Part shown: positions 23,359-35,600 of the stretch, in pieces
Position numbering within the stretch: position 1 is the stretch's first letter
Layout: each line of letters opens with the position of its first letter
Assembly (NCBI GenBank): GCA_037693485.1
Contig: CM075346.1
Location: 56,167,001-56,231,000 of the forward strand
Direction: 5' to 3'
Source of the DNA: Kitagawia praeruptora
Lineage: Eukaryota > Streptophyta > Magnoliopsida > Apiales > Apiaceae
Length of the DNA: 64,000 nucleotides
Made by a program: the position numbers and the translations under genes
The notes under the pieces: model-generated
The model's database searches: none
Seen by the model: the letters and a program-made list of their open reading frames with translations, nothing else
What the model was told of the DNA's origin: nothing

Positions 23359-25071
23359 TTATGAAAAATTAAGCATACCTAGTTCACCTACCAATCTTGT
23401 GAATGAAGATTCATCAAGAGGCTTGGTGAAGATATATGCAAGCTGCATTTCACTTGGCACAAAGTGCATTTCTACTGTACCATTCATCACATGCTCTCTA
23501 ATGAAGTGGTATTTTATGTCAATATGCTTGGTTCTCGAATGTTGCACTGGATTCTCTGTGATGGCAATAGCACTAGTGTTGTCACAGAAAATTGGAATCT
23601 TCTCAACTTTTAGACCATAGTCAATAAGTTGATTTTTCATCCAAAGAATCTGTGCACAACAACTTCCAGCAGCAATGTACTCAGCCTCAGCTGTAGAAGT
23701 GGAGACTGAGTTCTGTTTCTTACTGAACCATGACACAAGCCTGTTCCCTAGAAATTGACAGGAGCCTGTAGTACTTTTCCTATCAATTCTGCAACCTGCA
23801 TAGTCTGCATCTAAATAGCCAATTAGATCAAAACCAGAATCTCTTGGGTACCAAATGCCAAGGTTTGGTGTTCCCTTGAGATACCTGAAAATTCTCTTAA
23901 TAGCAATCAAGTGAGACTCTCTAGGGTCAGCTTGAAATCTAGCACAAAGACAAGTGGAAAACATTATATCAGGTCTACTAGCTGTTAGATATAGAAGTGA
24001 GGCTACCATGCCTCTATAGCTTGAGATGTCCACAGATTTTTCCTTAGTATTCAACTCAAGCTTAGTTGCAGTGGCCATAGGTGTTTTTGCAGAGGCACAA
24101 TCCATTAAGTCAAATTTCTTTAAAAGATCATAAATATATTTTGTTTGACTTATGAAAATTCCCTCATTAACTTGCTTTACTTGTAAACCAAGAAAGTAAG
24201 TTAATTCACCCATCATGCTCATTTCATACCTACTTTGCATAAGTTTGGCAAACCTTTTGTAAAGCTTCTCATCTGTAGACCCAAAAATAATATCATCTAC
24301 ATAGATTTGAACAAGTATTGAAGAACCATTGACATTTCTATGAAATAAGGTTTTATCTACTGTACCTCTAGTGAAGTGATTCTCCAAAAGAAATTGAGAT
24401 AAAGTGTCATACCAGGCTCTTGGTGCTTGCTTCAAACCATAAAGTGCTTTCAAGAGAAGATATACATATTCTGGAAATTCTGGATCTTCAAAGCCAGGAG
24501 GTTGATGGACATATACCTCTTCTTCCAGTTCCCCATTTAGAAAGGCACTTTTGACATCCATCTGATAGACTTTGAAAGTGGCATGTGCTGCATAGGCTAG
24601 GAAAATTCTAATTGCCTCAAGTCTTGCCACTGGAGCAAAAGTTTCATCAAAATCTATCCCTTCTTCTTGAGAATAGCCCTTTGCCACTAATCTAGCTTTA
24701 TTCCTCACAATTATGCCATTTTCATCAGTCTTATTCTTGAGAACCCATTTGGTACCTATGATACCTCTATCATCAGGTTTGGGCACAAGCTTCCATACTT
24801 TATTTCTCTCAAATTGGTTTAGCTCTTCTTGCATTGCTAAGACCCAATCTGGATCTAGAAGGGCATCTTCCACTTTCTTAGGTTCCTCTTGAGACAGGAA
24901 ACTACTGTATAGGCATTCTTCTTGTGTGGCCCTCCTAGTTTGGACTCTTGAGTTTGAGTCACCAATGATTAATTCAAAAGGATGATCTCTGGTCCATTTT
25001 CTTGAAGGTGGAAGGTTTGATCTAGACGAGGTTGCTTCATCTAAGTGAGCATGATCTTGTTGATTGGTCAT
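23359..25071 (-). pseudogene. Sirevirus Pol: reverse transcriptase and RNase H part
   Basis: A 570-residue open frame with RT blocks KARLVAKGYSQEEGIDF, YQMDVKSAFLNG, LYGLKQAPRAWYD and the catalytic QIYVDDIIFG. RNase H follows, with GYLDADYAGCRIDRKSTTG, STSTAEAEYIA, CDNTSAI and RTKHIDIKYHF. The domains themselves look complete. It is out of frame with the integrase part: the two frames overlap by 4 bases at 25068-25071, and a one-base slip in or near the G run at about 25094-25099 would account for it. As it stands the enzyme cannot be made as one Pol chain, so I class it as broken. Confidence 0.88.
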
Positions 25072-26738
25072 TGAGTTTTGACTTTGAGAAACTCCCCCTG
25101 AGTTTGTTGTCCTTGTGGAATTGTGAAGTTGACTGTCAACAATGCATCATTTTGTCTATCAACGGATGCTCCATTTTGCCTGTCGACGGATACATGAGAA
25201 TGCCTGTCAACGGATGCATCTGATGCTCTAGTATGACTGTCAACGGATGCTTCATTTCCAATGTTAGCATCACTTCTAGTTGGACCAACAACTCTAGGTG
25301 AATTTCCAAGGCCATGATCTTCATTTTCCTCATCATCATCAATGTACATGCTTCCTTCTACCTCATTTTCAAATTTCAACTTTTCATGGAAGCCTTCATC
25401 ATTTAGACCTAGAATCTTTTGATTATCAAACACAACATGTACAGATTCCATAACAATGTTGGTTCTTAGATTGTAGACTCTATAGGCTTTCCCTGCTGCA
25501 TATCCAACAAAGATAGCTTCATCTGCCTTTGCTTCAAATTTGATCAAGTTATCTCCATGATTTCTTAGCACAAAACACTTACATCCAAAGACATGAAGAA
25601 AAGTTAACGTTGGTTTCTTGTTGGTGAATAACTGATAAGGAGTCATTCCTCTAGCTTGATTGATCAAGGAAATATTCTGAGTGAAGCAGACAGTGTTGAC
25701 AGCTTTAGCCCAGAAATATGTTGGCAATCTTGATTCACTTAGCATTGTTCTAGCTGCTTCAATGAGAGTTCTGTTTTTCCTTTCAACAACCCCATTTTGT
25801 TGAGGTGTTCTAGCAGCAGAAAACTCATGGACAATTCCATTCTCTTCACAGAAAATCTTCATTGTGGAATTTTTGAATTCAGTGCCATTGTCACTCCTGA
25901 TTCTTTGCACTTTTACTTCAGAACCATTGTTTACTAGTCTGAGATGATTGATGATGATTTTACTTGCACAATCTTTGGAGTGCAGAAAGAAAGTCCATGT
26001 AAACTTAGAAAAATCATCTACAATCACCAGACAGTATTTCTTCTTTGAAATGGACATGACATTTACTGGACCAAATAAGTCCATATGCAGCAATTGAAGG
26101 GGCTTAACAATGGATGACTCTGTCTTGCTCTTAAAAGATGATTTCTTTTGTTTCCCTAATTGGCAGGCATCACACAATCCATCCTTGATGAACTCCAATT
26201 GAGGGATTCCTCTAGCAAGATCCTTTCTTACCAAATCATTCATAACTTTAAAATTCAAATGTGATAGATTTTTATGCCATAGCCAACTCTCATCCTTGCT
26301 TGCTTTGCTGAAGAGACAAGTAATGGATTCTGAGCATACTGAGTTGAAGTCAGCTATGTAAACATTTCCTTTTCTAAAGCCTGTCAGAACCACATTGTTG
26401 TTTTCCTTGGTAGAAACAACACAGGCTTCTTTAGTGAACTTTACTTCATAGTCTTTGTCACAAATCTGACTGACAATCAGCAAATTGTGCTTCAAACCTT
26501 CAACTAAAGCCACTTCTTCAATGATGACATTGTCCTTTGTAATCAAGCCATATCCCTTAGTATATCCTTTGTTGTAATCTCCAAAGGTAATTCTAGGGCC
26601 AGCTGCCTCCTTGAACTCTGTGAGCAGGGTTGAATCTCCTGTCATATGCCTAGAACATCCACTGTCTAGGTACCATATATTCCTCTTATTTCCCTGCACA
26701 CATTCCAAAATACAAATCAAGTTGATTTTGGTACCCAA
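25068..26738 (-). pseudogene. Sirevirus Pol: protease and integrase part
   Basis: A 556-codon frame beginning just inside the end of gag, in the -1 frame relative to it with a 22-base overlap. The protease site is WYLDSGCSRHMTG. Integrase shows the HHCC finger (WLWHKNLSHLN and CDACQLGK) and the D, D, E core as LLHMDLFGP, RSDNGTEF and NGVVERKNR. The C-terminal tail, between integrase and RT, is hydrophilic and contains repeats like ASVDRQN that are the translated ATCCGTTGA motif (25157-25250). The listed first codon is TTG, so translation must come from gag by frameshift or an undetected route. It ends by frameshift before RT. Confidence 0.87.
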
Positions 26739-29155
26739 GTTTCCTTGGGTCCTTTCTTGTTAGCCTTTGGTTTTACACTCTTAGCAATCTTCACTTTGGG
26801 TGTAGATGCTTGAGTGATAGGTTTTGACAGATGCTCATTTGCATAAATATTTGATGCATGCATTTGTGGAAAATTGGCATACATATTATCCATGCTAGGA
26901 ATGCTCCATGACATTTGTGGCATATTCACAGATTGAAAATAAGGATTAGACACATATGGCATGTTCACATATGGATTTGAAAAACTAGCATTCTGATACA
27001 AACCAGGCATAACAGGCATTGCAGGCATACTTGGCATAGATTGAGGTACATGAACAAGAGTCCTTTTAACAGACTTGCAATTAGAAGATAGGTGATTGGC
27101 ACTATTGCAATTACCACAAGTTTTCCTAGGAGCAAACTTGTCAGGAGAATAATTGTTTTTCTTGTTAATGCCTATCTTACCATTTCTGTTCTTTTTCTTT
27201 TTACCCTCAGTCTCTACCTTTTCATTAACTGATTTACCAACAGCCTTTTTGTTAAGTAAATCACCTGCCTTAGCCTTCTCACTAGATTTGGCTTGGCTAC
27301 TTTCACCAGAAACAAAGTTCTTGGCTACTGTACCATACTGATTATTCAGTTTCTTGAGTTCCTTCTTACTAACAGACTTTTTGTTAGTCGACGGATACCT
27401 CTCATCCATTGATGGTTCATCTGTCAACGGATGATCACTATCCGTTGATTCACAAATAGTCTCTAGATCCTCAAGGCAAGGTTCTAGCTCCTTTTTCTTT
27501 TGAGTCCAGGTATCCCTCACAAATGATTCTATTCCCTGGACTTCTATTATGTTTTGAGAAATATTCCTACAACTTTGAAATTTAGAAATTATCCCTTGTT
27601 CTTTTTCAAGCCGGTCTTTTAAAATCAGTTCTCTTTTTAGCACAACTTCAAGTTCACTTTTAGTATTATTGCAATCAACTCTCATTTTTTCAAATTCTAG
27701 AAATTGAATTTCTAGAGCAGCATTTCTATCACTTAAAAATATATTAGTTTCTTTAATCCTATTGTTCTCTTTAGTAAGTGATTTAAGAGTAACACTCAAG
27801 TGATATAGTTCAGTAGACATTTCATCTATAACACTATTGCATTCCTCTTTGGTGAGCTCAGAGAGATTAGTAGAAAATACCTGATTGTTAGCTGAACTTG
27901 CTTCCTGCTCAGAATCAGCCATTAATGCAAGGTTGACAAACTCAGCATCATCATCGGAATGATTTCCATCAGCAGCCCAGTCATACTCTTGGGTCATGAT
28001 TGCCTTTCCTTTTTGTCTGAGAAGATCAAAGTATTTCTTCTTGTAGTCAACAGTTTAAGTTGGCTTTCCCTTGTTCTCAGATCTAGGCTTCCTGCATTCA
28101 CTTATCATGTGACCAGCAATTCCACAATTGTAGCATTTAATTTTGGATTTATCCACATAGTTGCTTGTAGAAAAATCCTTGTTAAATGGCTTGGCCACCC
28201 CAGAGTTTCTTCTGAATTTCAGCTTAGAGAATCTCCTAGATAGAAAGGCTAAATGCTCATCTATCTCATCCAATTCATCCTGCTGAAGGACACTCATTTC
28301 TTCTGGCACTTTTTCCTTGCTTTTGCTTGATTATGCTCTACCTTCACAAACCTCCCTGTTTGGTGTAGATTTAGCAGCTTCAGACCTCTTCTCCTCCTTC
28401 TGCTCCAAGTTGGCAACAAGTGCAACTGACCCACTTTTCTTTTGGGCCTTCTCAATTTCTTCATCCTGCTCCATTTCTAGTTCATATGTCTTTAAAGTTC
28501 CATAGAGCCTTTCAAGAGTAAATGACTTGTACTCTTGAGTGTTTCTTAGAGAAACAGTCATTGGCTTCCACTCTTTGGGTAGTGATCTCAGAAATTTGAG
28601 ATTAGAATATTTCACTTGGTAAATTCTTCCATACAGTTTTAAGCCATTCAGTAGCTTTTGAAATCTACTAAATGTGTCATTCAATGTCTCTCCATTCTTG
28701 AAATGGAAGTGCTCATACTGTTGGATCAGTAGTTGCATCTTGTTTTCCCTTACCTGTTCTGTTCCTTCACAGAGGGTTTGAACAATGTCCCATACTTCCT
28801 TGGAGGTAGTATAGTTGATAACATTGTCAACCTTGTCTGTTTCTAAGCCATTAAACATAATATTCATGGTCTTTTTATCTTTGTGGACTTCTACAACATC
28901 CTCAGTACTCCACTCAGAAACAGGTTTGGGAATGTAAGTGTCTGGTGCATCTGCAGCAAGACCAACTCTTGAAGCAGCCTTCATTGGAACATGAGGACCC
29001 TTCTCAATGCATTCTACAAAACCTTCATCAATAGACATGAGATGTAGACGAATTTTTACTTTCCAGTGAAAGTAATTTTCTCTATCAAGAACCGGTATCT
29101 TCACTCCATAATCCTTCTTAGACATGTTGGAAGTGTGTTGATCTTTAAACTTCAA
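26717..29155 (-). pseudogene. Sirevirus Gag, two premature stops
   Basis: A single frame of 813 codons from the ATG at 29155 to 26717 is broken by two in-frame TAA codons (28331-28333 and 28055-28057). The first 274 codons hold the UBN2-type gag region (LDRENYFHWKVKI, KEVWDIVQTLCEGTE, LNDTFSRFQKLLNGL). Between the stops lies a CCHC knuckle CYNCGIAGHMISECR. After the second stop come an acidic region, a probable coiled coil, a Lys-rich stretch and a second knuckle CGNCNSANHLSSNC. The motif ATCCGTTGA is embedded at 27388-27447. The length and double knuckle fit Sireviruses. No product larger than the first third can be made without stop readthrough. Confidence 0.85.
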
Positions 29156-29170
29156 ATATATTAGAAGCTT

Positions 29171-29182
29171 GCTCTGATACCA
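29171..29182 (-). promoter_or_regulatory. tRNA-iMet primer-binding site of the Sirevirus-type element
   Basis: On the minus strand this reads TGGTATCAGAGC, the standard plant copia site complementary to initiator methionine tRNA, two bases inside the 5' LTR. Confidence 0.88.
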
Positions 29183-29184
29183 AT

Positions 29185-30169
29185 TGTTATTCCCAGATTA
29201 CACACTTGTATAATTGTAGAAGGGGGGGTTGAATACAATTCTTGATAATTATAAATTTCTGATAAAAACCACAGAAATCTATAAGGAGATAATTGCTGAA
29301 TAAGAAATGGTTCACAAACACATAAAAAATCAGGTGGTTAAATGTACCACCTGAGACTTTTATTCGAAGAAAACTCTGTGATACAAATGTACACAGCTTC
29401 TGTTTTTATAACTCTTTGCTTCTAAGGATATTCAAGAAACCCTAAGCAAATATGTCTGTTTTCTTAATCTCTAAAGAGTTGCTACACTTGGTTATATATC
29501 CCAAGTTTACAAGTACTACAGGAATAAGATAATATTAATCTAATTCAAGTTGACTTGCTACTCCACTCCAAATCCACATGTAGCCGAAAGGTTGTCCTTG
29601 TGAACAGATATGTCCCCTGTACCTTTCTTGTATGTACTGTGTAAATGGAATGCTTCTTTCTTCTGTGTTTCCAAAGTATGGCTGCCATACTGCTTTTTAT
29701 ACCTACTATCAACCCATGTGATCTGTCAGTCAAACCCGTCCTTATCAACTGCTAATTCCCAGCTAGCATAGGATAAAGTGTTAATGATTATCCGTTGATG
29801 TTGTGCACAGTTATCCGTTGATGGTAGTTTGAGCTGTATCCGTTGATAGAGTAGATTTGAGTTGTATTCGTTGATAGAGTCCTGTTCTCATCCGTTGATA
29901 CACTTTCACTTAGACAGAATTACATAGCATAGCTTATTTACAATTGGCTACCCTATTCTGCCTATCCATTGATGGTCAACATGACTCTGAATAAAAACAC
30001 TATCAACTAATAAATAGAGATATTGCAGTATGCTACAAAACCTCATCCGTTGATGAGCTACCTGTCAACGAATAAAGTTATAATGTCTTATCCATTGACA
30101 TTACAAAACTTGACTTATACAATTTTGCTTGAATGTTAAGTTATCATCAACTACAACATATTCCTAACA
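29185..30169 (-). repeat. 5' LTR of the Sirevirus-type element
   Basis: This 985-bp repeat is homologous to 17221-18211, with roughly 13-15 substitutions and a shorter G run. Five exact ATCCGTTGA copies remain; two positions exact in the other LTR are mutated here. The outer flank GTTAT (30170-30174) is the target duplication. Confidence 0.93.
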
Positions 30170-30196
30170 GTTATCATCTCTAATAATTTATTTTTA

Positions 30197-30353
30197 CAGT
30201 TAAACCTCGATAAATGAATACGCTTGGGATCGAAAATTTTTATTCATTAATCGAGGTAAAAAATATACTGTCTCTATTATGTTGGGACCGGAAAAAATAT
30301 TCATTTAACAAGGTTATTTGTTTAACGAATATTCATTTATCGATATTTTACTA
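30197..30353. mobile_element. Small MITE-like inverted repeat
   Basis: About 157 bp with imperfect inverted ends CAGTTAAACCTCGATAAAT and ATTTATCGATATTTTACTA, flanked by TA on both sides. The ends resemble a short plant MITE type I recall from other genomes. It has no coding content. The exact borders are uncertain. Confidence 0.5.
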
Positions 30354-30868
30354 TATCTTGAAAATCATAATAAGGTAAAGTTTTATAAGATATATGAAGA
30401 TAAAATTAAGAGGGATGTATTCATTTGAGAATCTGTTGGATTTTTATGGATTGTCAAAATCAGTAGGTATTCATTTGGGATTTTAAACAATCTTTTAAAA
30501 TCTGCAGGTATTCAATTCGGATTTCAAATAATCTTTCTAAATCTGTGGGTATTCAATTGAGATTTTAAAAAATCTTCTAAAATCTGTAGGAATTCAATCC
30601 AGATTTTAAACAATCAATCAAAATCTCAAGGTATTCAACTTTCAACTGATTTGCTAAAGTCATGGATTTTGAAATATTTTAGTGAGATTTTATATGTAAA
30701 ATTATCAACGTCAAATTTGTAGTAACTAGGCAATATTTTGATGGATTTGTAAATTATAACATTTGTAATAAAAAAAATCAAATAAAAGATATTTGTAGTA
30801 ACTAGGCAATTATCAAAGTCGACAGAAATGGTTCAAAAGTCAATATACTTTTTACTCAACTCTTTTAG

Positions 30869-31272
30869 GTTTTAGCTCTAGTTTTGGATACGACTCTGTG
30901 TCAAAAAAGTTCACTGCTCCAAATGAAGTATGGGATGACTACATTAAGGTATAGCTAACTCTTAATGCTATTATTCATCTAAGCAGAAAAAAAAATTCTC
31001 TGTTAAAATTCGTTATGCTAACAATTTAAACAATATTTTTTGTGCCAGGCTCACCCAAAGGATAGCTACTTGCGTTATGAGGCATTTGACGATTACGAGG
31101 ACTTAAAAATTGTTGTTGGAAATGGTGTTGCGGTTGGAAAAAACTCTATTGGATTGGGTAGTGTTACTGAAGCAAGAACACTAGAAGCTGGTGAAGTGAG
31201 GGACTTGCGCATTGAATACTTGAATTATGATGTTGATAGTAACACGGAGAAATGGATTGGAAGTTCCTCAAG
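30869..31272 (+). pseudogene. Harbinger Myb/SANT-like protein fragment
   Basis: Two exons are visible: 30869-30948 and 31049-31272, with GT-AG intron borders and an acceptor before the first. The product contains KFTAPNEVWDDYIK, AHPKDSYLRYEAFDDYEDL and VGNGVAVGKNSIGLG. These match the Myb/SANT-like proteins carried by plant PIF/Harbinger elements as their DNA-binding partner. The N-terminal SANT helices are missing upstream and the normal C terminus is lost, since the next exon belongs to the transposase in another phase. Confidence 0.65.
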
Positions 31273-31360
31273 GTAATATTCCTTTTATACTTGTATGTAT
31301 AATCTTTTAAATTTTCATTTTATTACTCAAAGAAATATTTTAAAATATTTTTATTTTCAG

Positions 31361-31887
31361 GAAAATATTATCTTGTAGATTATGGATTTGCTAATCGTCG
31401 CCAATTTGTAGCTCTTTTTCGTAAGGTACGATACCATCTAAAAGATTTTAATGGTCAAGGTCGTCACCCAAGAAATGCAAATGAGCTATTTAATCTCCGT
31501 CATTCATCTTTGAGAAATGTGGTCGAGAGAATTTTTGGTATCTTCAAATTTCGATTTACGATATTTAAAGTTGCACCTCCATTTTCACTTCAAATACAAG
31601 CAGAGTTGGTACTAGCTTGTGCTGGTCTCCACAATTTTCTTTGAAAAGAGTGTCGTTCTGATGAATTTCCAATCGAAGTAAAAGATAACCAACCTACCGA
31701 CACGGAGGATGGTGGTAATGATTGATCAAAATTTTCAAGTCGACAACAGAAAAGGGCCGAAGCTAATACTTGGAGAGCTAACATTGCTAATGCCATGTGG
31801 AATGATAGGCCTCGTAACGCAACAAATGAAAATGATAGTGATGATCAATACAATGAGAACGAGGAACACGTAAATGACAAGAACTAG
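31361..31887 (+). pseudogene. Harbinger transposase, C-terminal DDE fragment
   Basis: After a splice acceptor at 31359-31360 the frame encodes the last part of a DDE_Tnp_4 nuclease: GKYYLVDYGFANRRQF with the second catalytic Asp, ELFNLRHSSLRNVVERIFG with the catalytic Glu, then a normal ending around LACAGLHNF. A TGA at 31642-31644 and a further TGA near 31723 break the frame before the final TAG at about 31885. The N-terminal helix-turn-helix and first catalytic Asp are absent. The upstream Myb exon ends in a phase that does not fit, so no fusion protein is expected. Confidence 0.75.
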
Positions 31888-32609
31888 ATGAATAAGCATA
31901 TTTTTTAATTTTGTTCTCGAATCTTTAGTTTTTTTTTTAAATACTATCCTTCAATATTTTAAAATTTTCAGACTATATTCATTTTGGACTATTTATTTAT
32001 AAATAGTTATCTTTAATTGATATATAGATATTATAAAATAAAAAAATGAAAGAAATCAATTTTGTAGAATCTGTGGGATTTTGTAATTCTAAAAAAATCC
32101 ATCAAAATCAATCTATCAAAATCCTTCAAAATCTGTAGTGAATTAAAATAATCCGTGCAGAGATTTGAAACAATCTATGGATTTACACATTCCATTAAAA
32201 TCCATGGATTATTAACAATCCAACAGATTCTCAAATGAATACACCCCCCTAAATTTGAGAGGGATGTTAGAGTGAACAATTCGATTGCAACTTTAATACT
32301 TGAAAATGATGTATTAGACAGGAACTTACTACTTAATACATCATTAAGCCAGACTTTATCTTATTAAACTTTATCGATTTATTTTCAAGATAGAGTTTAA
32401 TGCAGACTTTATCTTATTAAATTTAATCGATTAATTTTCAAGAAAATGTTTAATGCATTATTTTCAAGTATTAAAGTTTAACAAATCGTCCTTTGTAATG
32501 CATCATTTTTAAGTATTAAATCTTCAATTGACTTGTTCACTCCGAACCTAAGGTTGGTGAGTAAAAAAAATTACATAATGCGATTAATCAAATCTGAACC
32601 TAAGTTTAG

Positions 32610-35600
32610 TGTAATAACCCGAATTTTCGGTAGAATTAAAACTTTTCTTATTACGATTAAGTACATCATTGAATAATGATTTCAATGATCAATGGTTGTA
32701 ATGAACGGATATTGATGTGGATAATGATTCCAGTGCATATATTGTTAGAATAGATCAATCCAGTGGTTGACGACATAGATAAGAATAATCTATCGTCCAA
32801 GAAATGAGTTAATGCACCCTCAAGGGAAGTTGAGAAGTGAGTTAGAGCACTCACAATAATAATTACGAAACAGAAAGAGAAAGTATGTACTAGTGAAATA
32901 TAGAGAGAATGAATGTATGTGAACAAAGTTAGAATTCAGAGAATCCAAGAATTGTTTATTCCATTATTGACAGGGAAGTCAGGAATATAGTAATTGGATT
33001 ATAAGTTGAGGATATATTATGAGAGGGGAATAGAATTGAGAATAAAACCCTAGAGTTAAAGGAAATGAGAACATTTGAGAAACCGCGAGAACGTTTTCTG
33101 AGGTAAAGAGAAAATGCAAAGGAAATTGGACACAACAATGGTTTGAGGTATTAGGCCACACTATTACAATGGTGTGCAACATATAAATTGTAGCATGTGG
33201 ATTTAGTTGATTCAAATGAAACAAAAGTGAAGAGGCAAGGGCATTGGTGGAATAAATCTTGAAAGGACAAGGACATGGAGGTAAATGGCATAAAAAGGGA
33301 GTAACATGTTTATAAGCCAACATTTGGCACCCTTTGATTGGCTATCATAAAGCTACTTTTGGGAGGATAATATCAAGTGTTAGATATAAGTTATACATAT
33401 CATTTTATTACCCACCAAGTTAAGAAAAGCAAGCAAAACACAAAAGCTCACAAATAGCCCAGCAGGAACAACAAGGAAATAAAAATTCATATCTCCCGAT
33501 CTAGAGCTCTAAAAATCTCCAAATTTTAATCATAGATTATTCACTTCATGGGTAAGGTTCGCTCAAAATTTCATAGCCAACAAAGGAGTGTAGCCTAGTC
33601 AAATCCCTCCTCCAAGTTGGAGAACCAAAGCTGTCCAGTTTCTGTCCAGCAGAAAGATGGGGCTCAAAACCCTAGCTAGGAAGCTTTAAATTTGATGATC
33701 TATAGCTTAAAACAAATCTTATGAAGAGCCCAAGGTGTGGTAAACATTTGAGCACCAAACTCTTATTTTTCAATTTTTTATGAATTTTACAAGATGAGGA
33801 TGAATAGTAACTTCAAGTTGTGTTCTTGTTTTGATGATCAAGATTTATCTTCCTAAGGGCTATCTAAGGCATATTAAAGGATCATCAAGCTTTGTTAGTG
33901 TTATTAGAGCATCAATGAAGGTATAAACCTCAAGCTTACTTTGTTATATTATGAGTTATATGCTAAGTTTTAAGATGGTTTCAAGATGTGTTCATGTTAG
34001 TGTACTTAGTGATTGTTTGGCTTTGTTTTAATATGAAAAATGGTGGGTGTTGGATTGTAGCCACACCACTGACTTTAGAGACATGTGAAGGTTGTTTTTT
34101 GAGCTTGTGGATGTACGGTATGCTCGGTGTGACTTGGTTATGTTGTGAGAAAATGGAAATATTCGATTTATAGCCATCGTAATGGCAAAATTTCTTTAAG
34201 TCTTAAAAACAGTCAATACCCGAGACATTAAAATGATTTTTAGCACCACCACTGCCAATTGTTACAAGGATATGGTTGTCTAGTTTACATGGCCGCAATA
34301 ATCGCATTAAAAGGATTTACGGTTTAAGAGTTATGCTAGTTTTAGTGAAAGCGGTTCGAACAATTTTATCGCATAAATGTAACCACTTTAATGCTATGTT
34401 CGAGACCCTTAATAGTCGTTTTAAAATGTGAAATTTGGTGATAAAATGTTGAAGACAGTTGGCAAGCTGTGTGCGAAGGTTTCAAGTTAAAAAGATTATT
34501 TTTCGATTTTATAAAAATGCGTAAGCCGAGGTTGCGCAAGTGAAAACCCCTAAGAACACGACTTAGAAACCAAACTTATAAGTGTTTAAGTATAACTTGA
34601 ATTCGAGGGTTAGTTTCGAACCAAACTTATGACTTAAGTAATTGACGAGAAACATGGACTTATTACGAGTCTAGATTAAGCCATTAAGTGCTTTGATTGT
34701 GATTTGCTTAACTACACGAGCATTTGATTATAAGTGGATCGTCTAGGGGATTAATCGTATGTTGTTGACTTTGTTTAGATTATCAGACATCGTCGCAGAC
34801 CCTTACTACGACCAGAGCATCAGGCAAGTTTTCTAATGTATACTTTTGAAGTATTGTTGTATACTTTTGCCATATGTAGTGTTATACAGATTTTGCGATA
34901 AATGTTATATCGTGTTAAGATTAAGTTTGACTTTTGGTTTATATATGAGCTTTCAAGTAAAGTAGTTATAAACCGGTGTACCTTGTAGCTCTAGAGATAA
35001 GAGCATACTTATTGATTTCGACTCTAGACCGGTAGTCAATATTTGAGACATAGAGATAGTCGTGGAAGCCTGGAGGGATTCCAGCGACAGAGTACTATAT
35101 ATTTGAGGAATGTTGTTAATAAACATTATTTTATTTACAAAAAGTATTAAATACTTGGAAATGTTTTAAGAGATATTACTTGAATATTTCTTTTATTATT
35201 AGATGATTATTTTGAAATTATTATTTAATTATAGAGATCTCTTTAATAAATATTATTTAAATATTTATTAAATCTCCTTAATTGATTTAAAAATCATATT
35301 ATTTATTTAAAAATCATTTGAGGTCTTTAAAAATTATATTAAATATTTTCTTACCTTCAAAAATATTTTCAAAAATTATGAGGATTCCCAATTAATTATT
35401 CGTGATCATTATAAGCTATCTTGAGCCATCTAAACGCTTTCAAATCTATCGAGAACTGGGAATCCAGAGTTCGAGAGCCATTGTTGATTTCTCTTCATTG
35501 ATTTCTTAAAGTGTATTCTGGGATTATAACTCTACTACTAAGGATTCCCGTTTCATCAAACGAGTATAAAAGATCCAGTCTTGTTTTCATGAGTATTATT

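Larger units (their letters stand above)
17221..30169 (-). mobile_element. Ty1/copia retrotransposon, Sirevirus (SIRE/Maximus) type, 12.9 kb
   Basis: A full-length minus-strand element with LTRs at 17221-18211 and 29185-30169 and a perfect 5-bp duplication GTTAT (17216-17220 and 30170-30174). Order from the right: 5' LTR, tRNA-iMet primer site, a long gag with two zinc knuckles, pol in copia order, then a third long frame before the polypurine tract and 3' LTR. The great length, roughly 1 kb LTRs and an extra downstream frame point to the Sirevirus genus. LTRs differ at about 13-15 sites by eye, apart from a poly-G length change. Every reading frame carries stops or frameshifts, so this copy is not autonomous. 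The motif ATCCGTTGA or its complement recurs throughout. Confidence 0.92.
30411..32249 (+). mobile_element. PIF/Harbinger element, internally deleted
   Basis: The 1839-bp element starts GAGGGATGTATTCATTTGAG and ends with the inverted match CTCAAATGAATACACCCCCC. It is flanked by TAA (30408-30410 and 32250-32252), the 3-bp target typical of PIF/Harbinger. Subterminal repeats AATCTGTRGGTATTCAATT lie on the left. It keeps pieces of both family genes, a Myb/SANT-like protein and the C-terminal half of the DDE transposase, and so is non-autonomous. Confidence 0.85.

Noticed and set aside
31590..31796. Minus-strand frame over the Harbinger transposase fragment
   Set aside because: It is the antisense of a recognised DDE domain and has no motif of its own.
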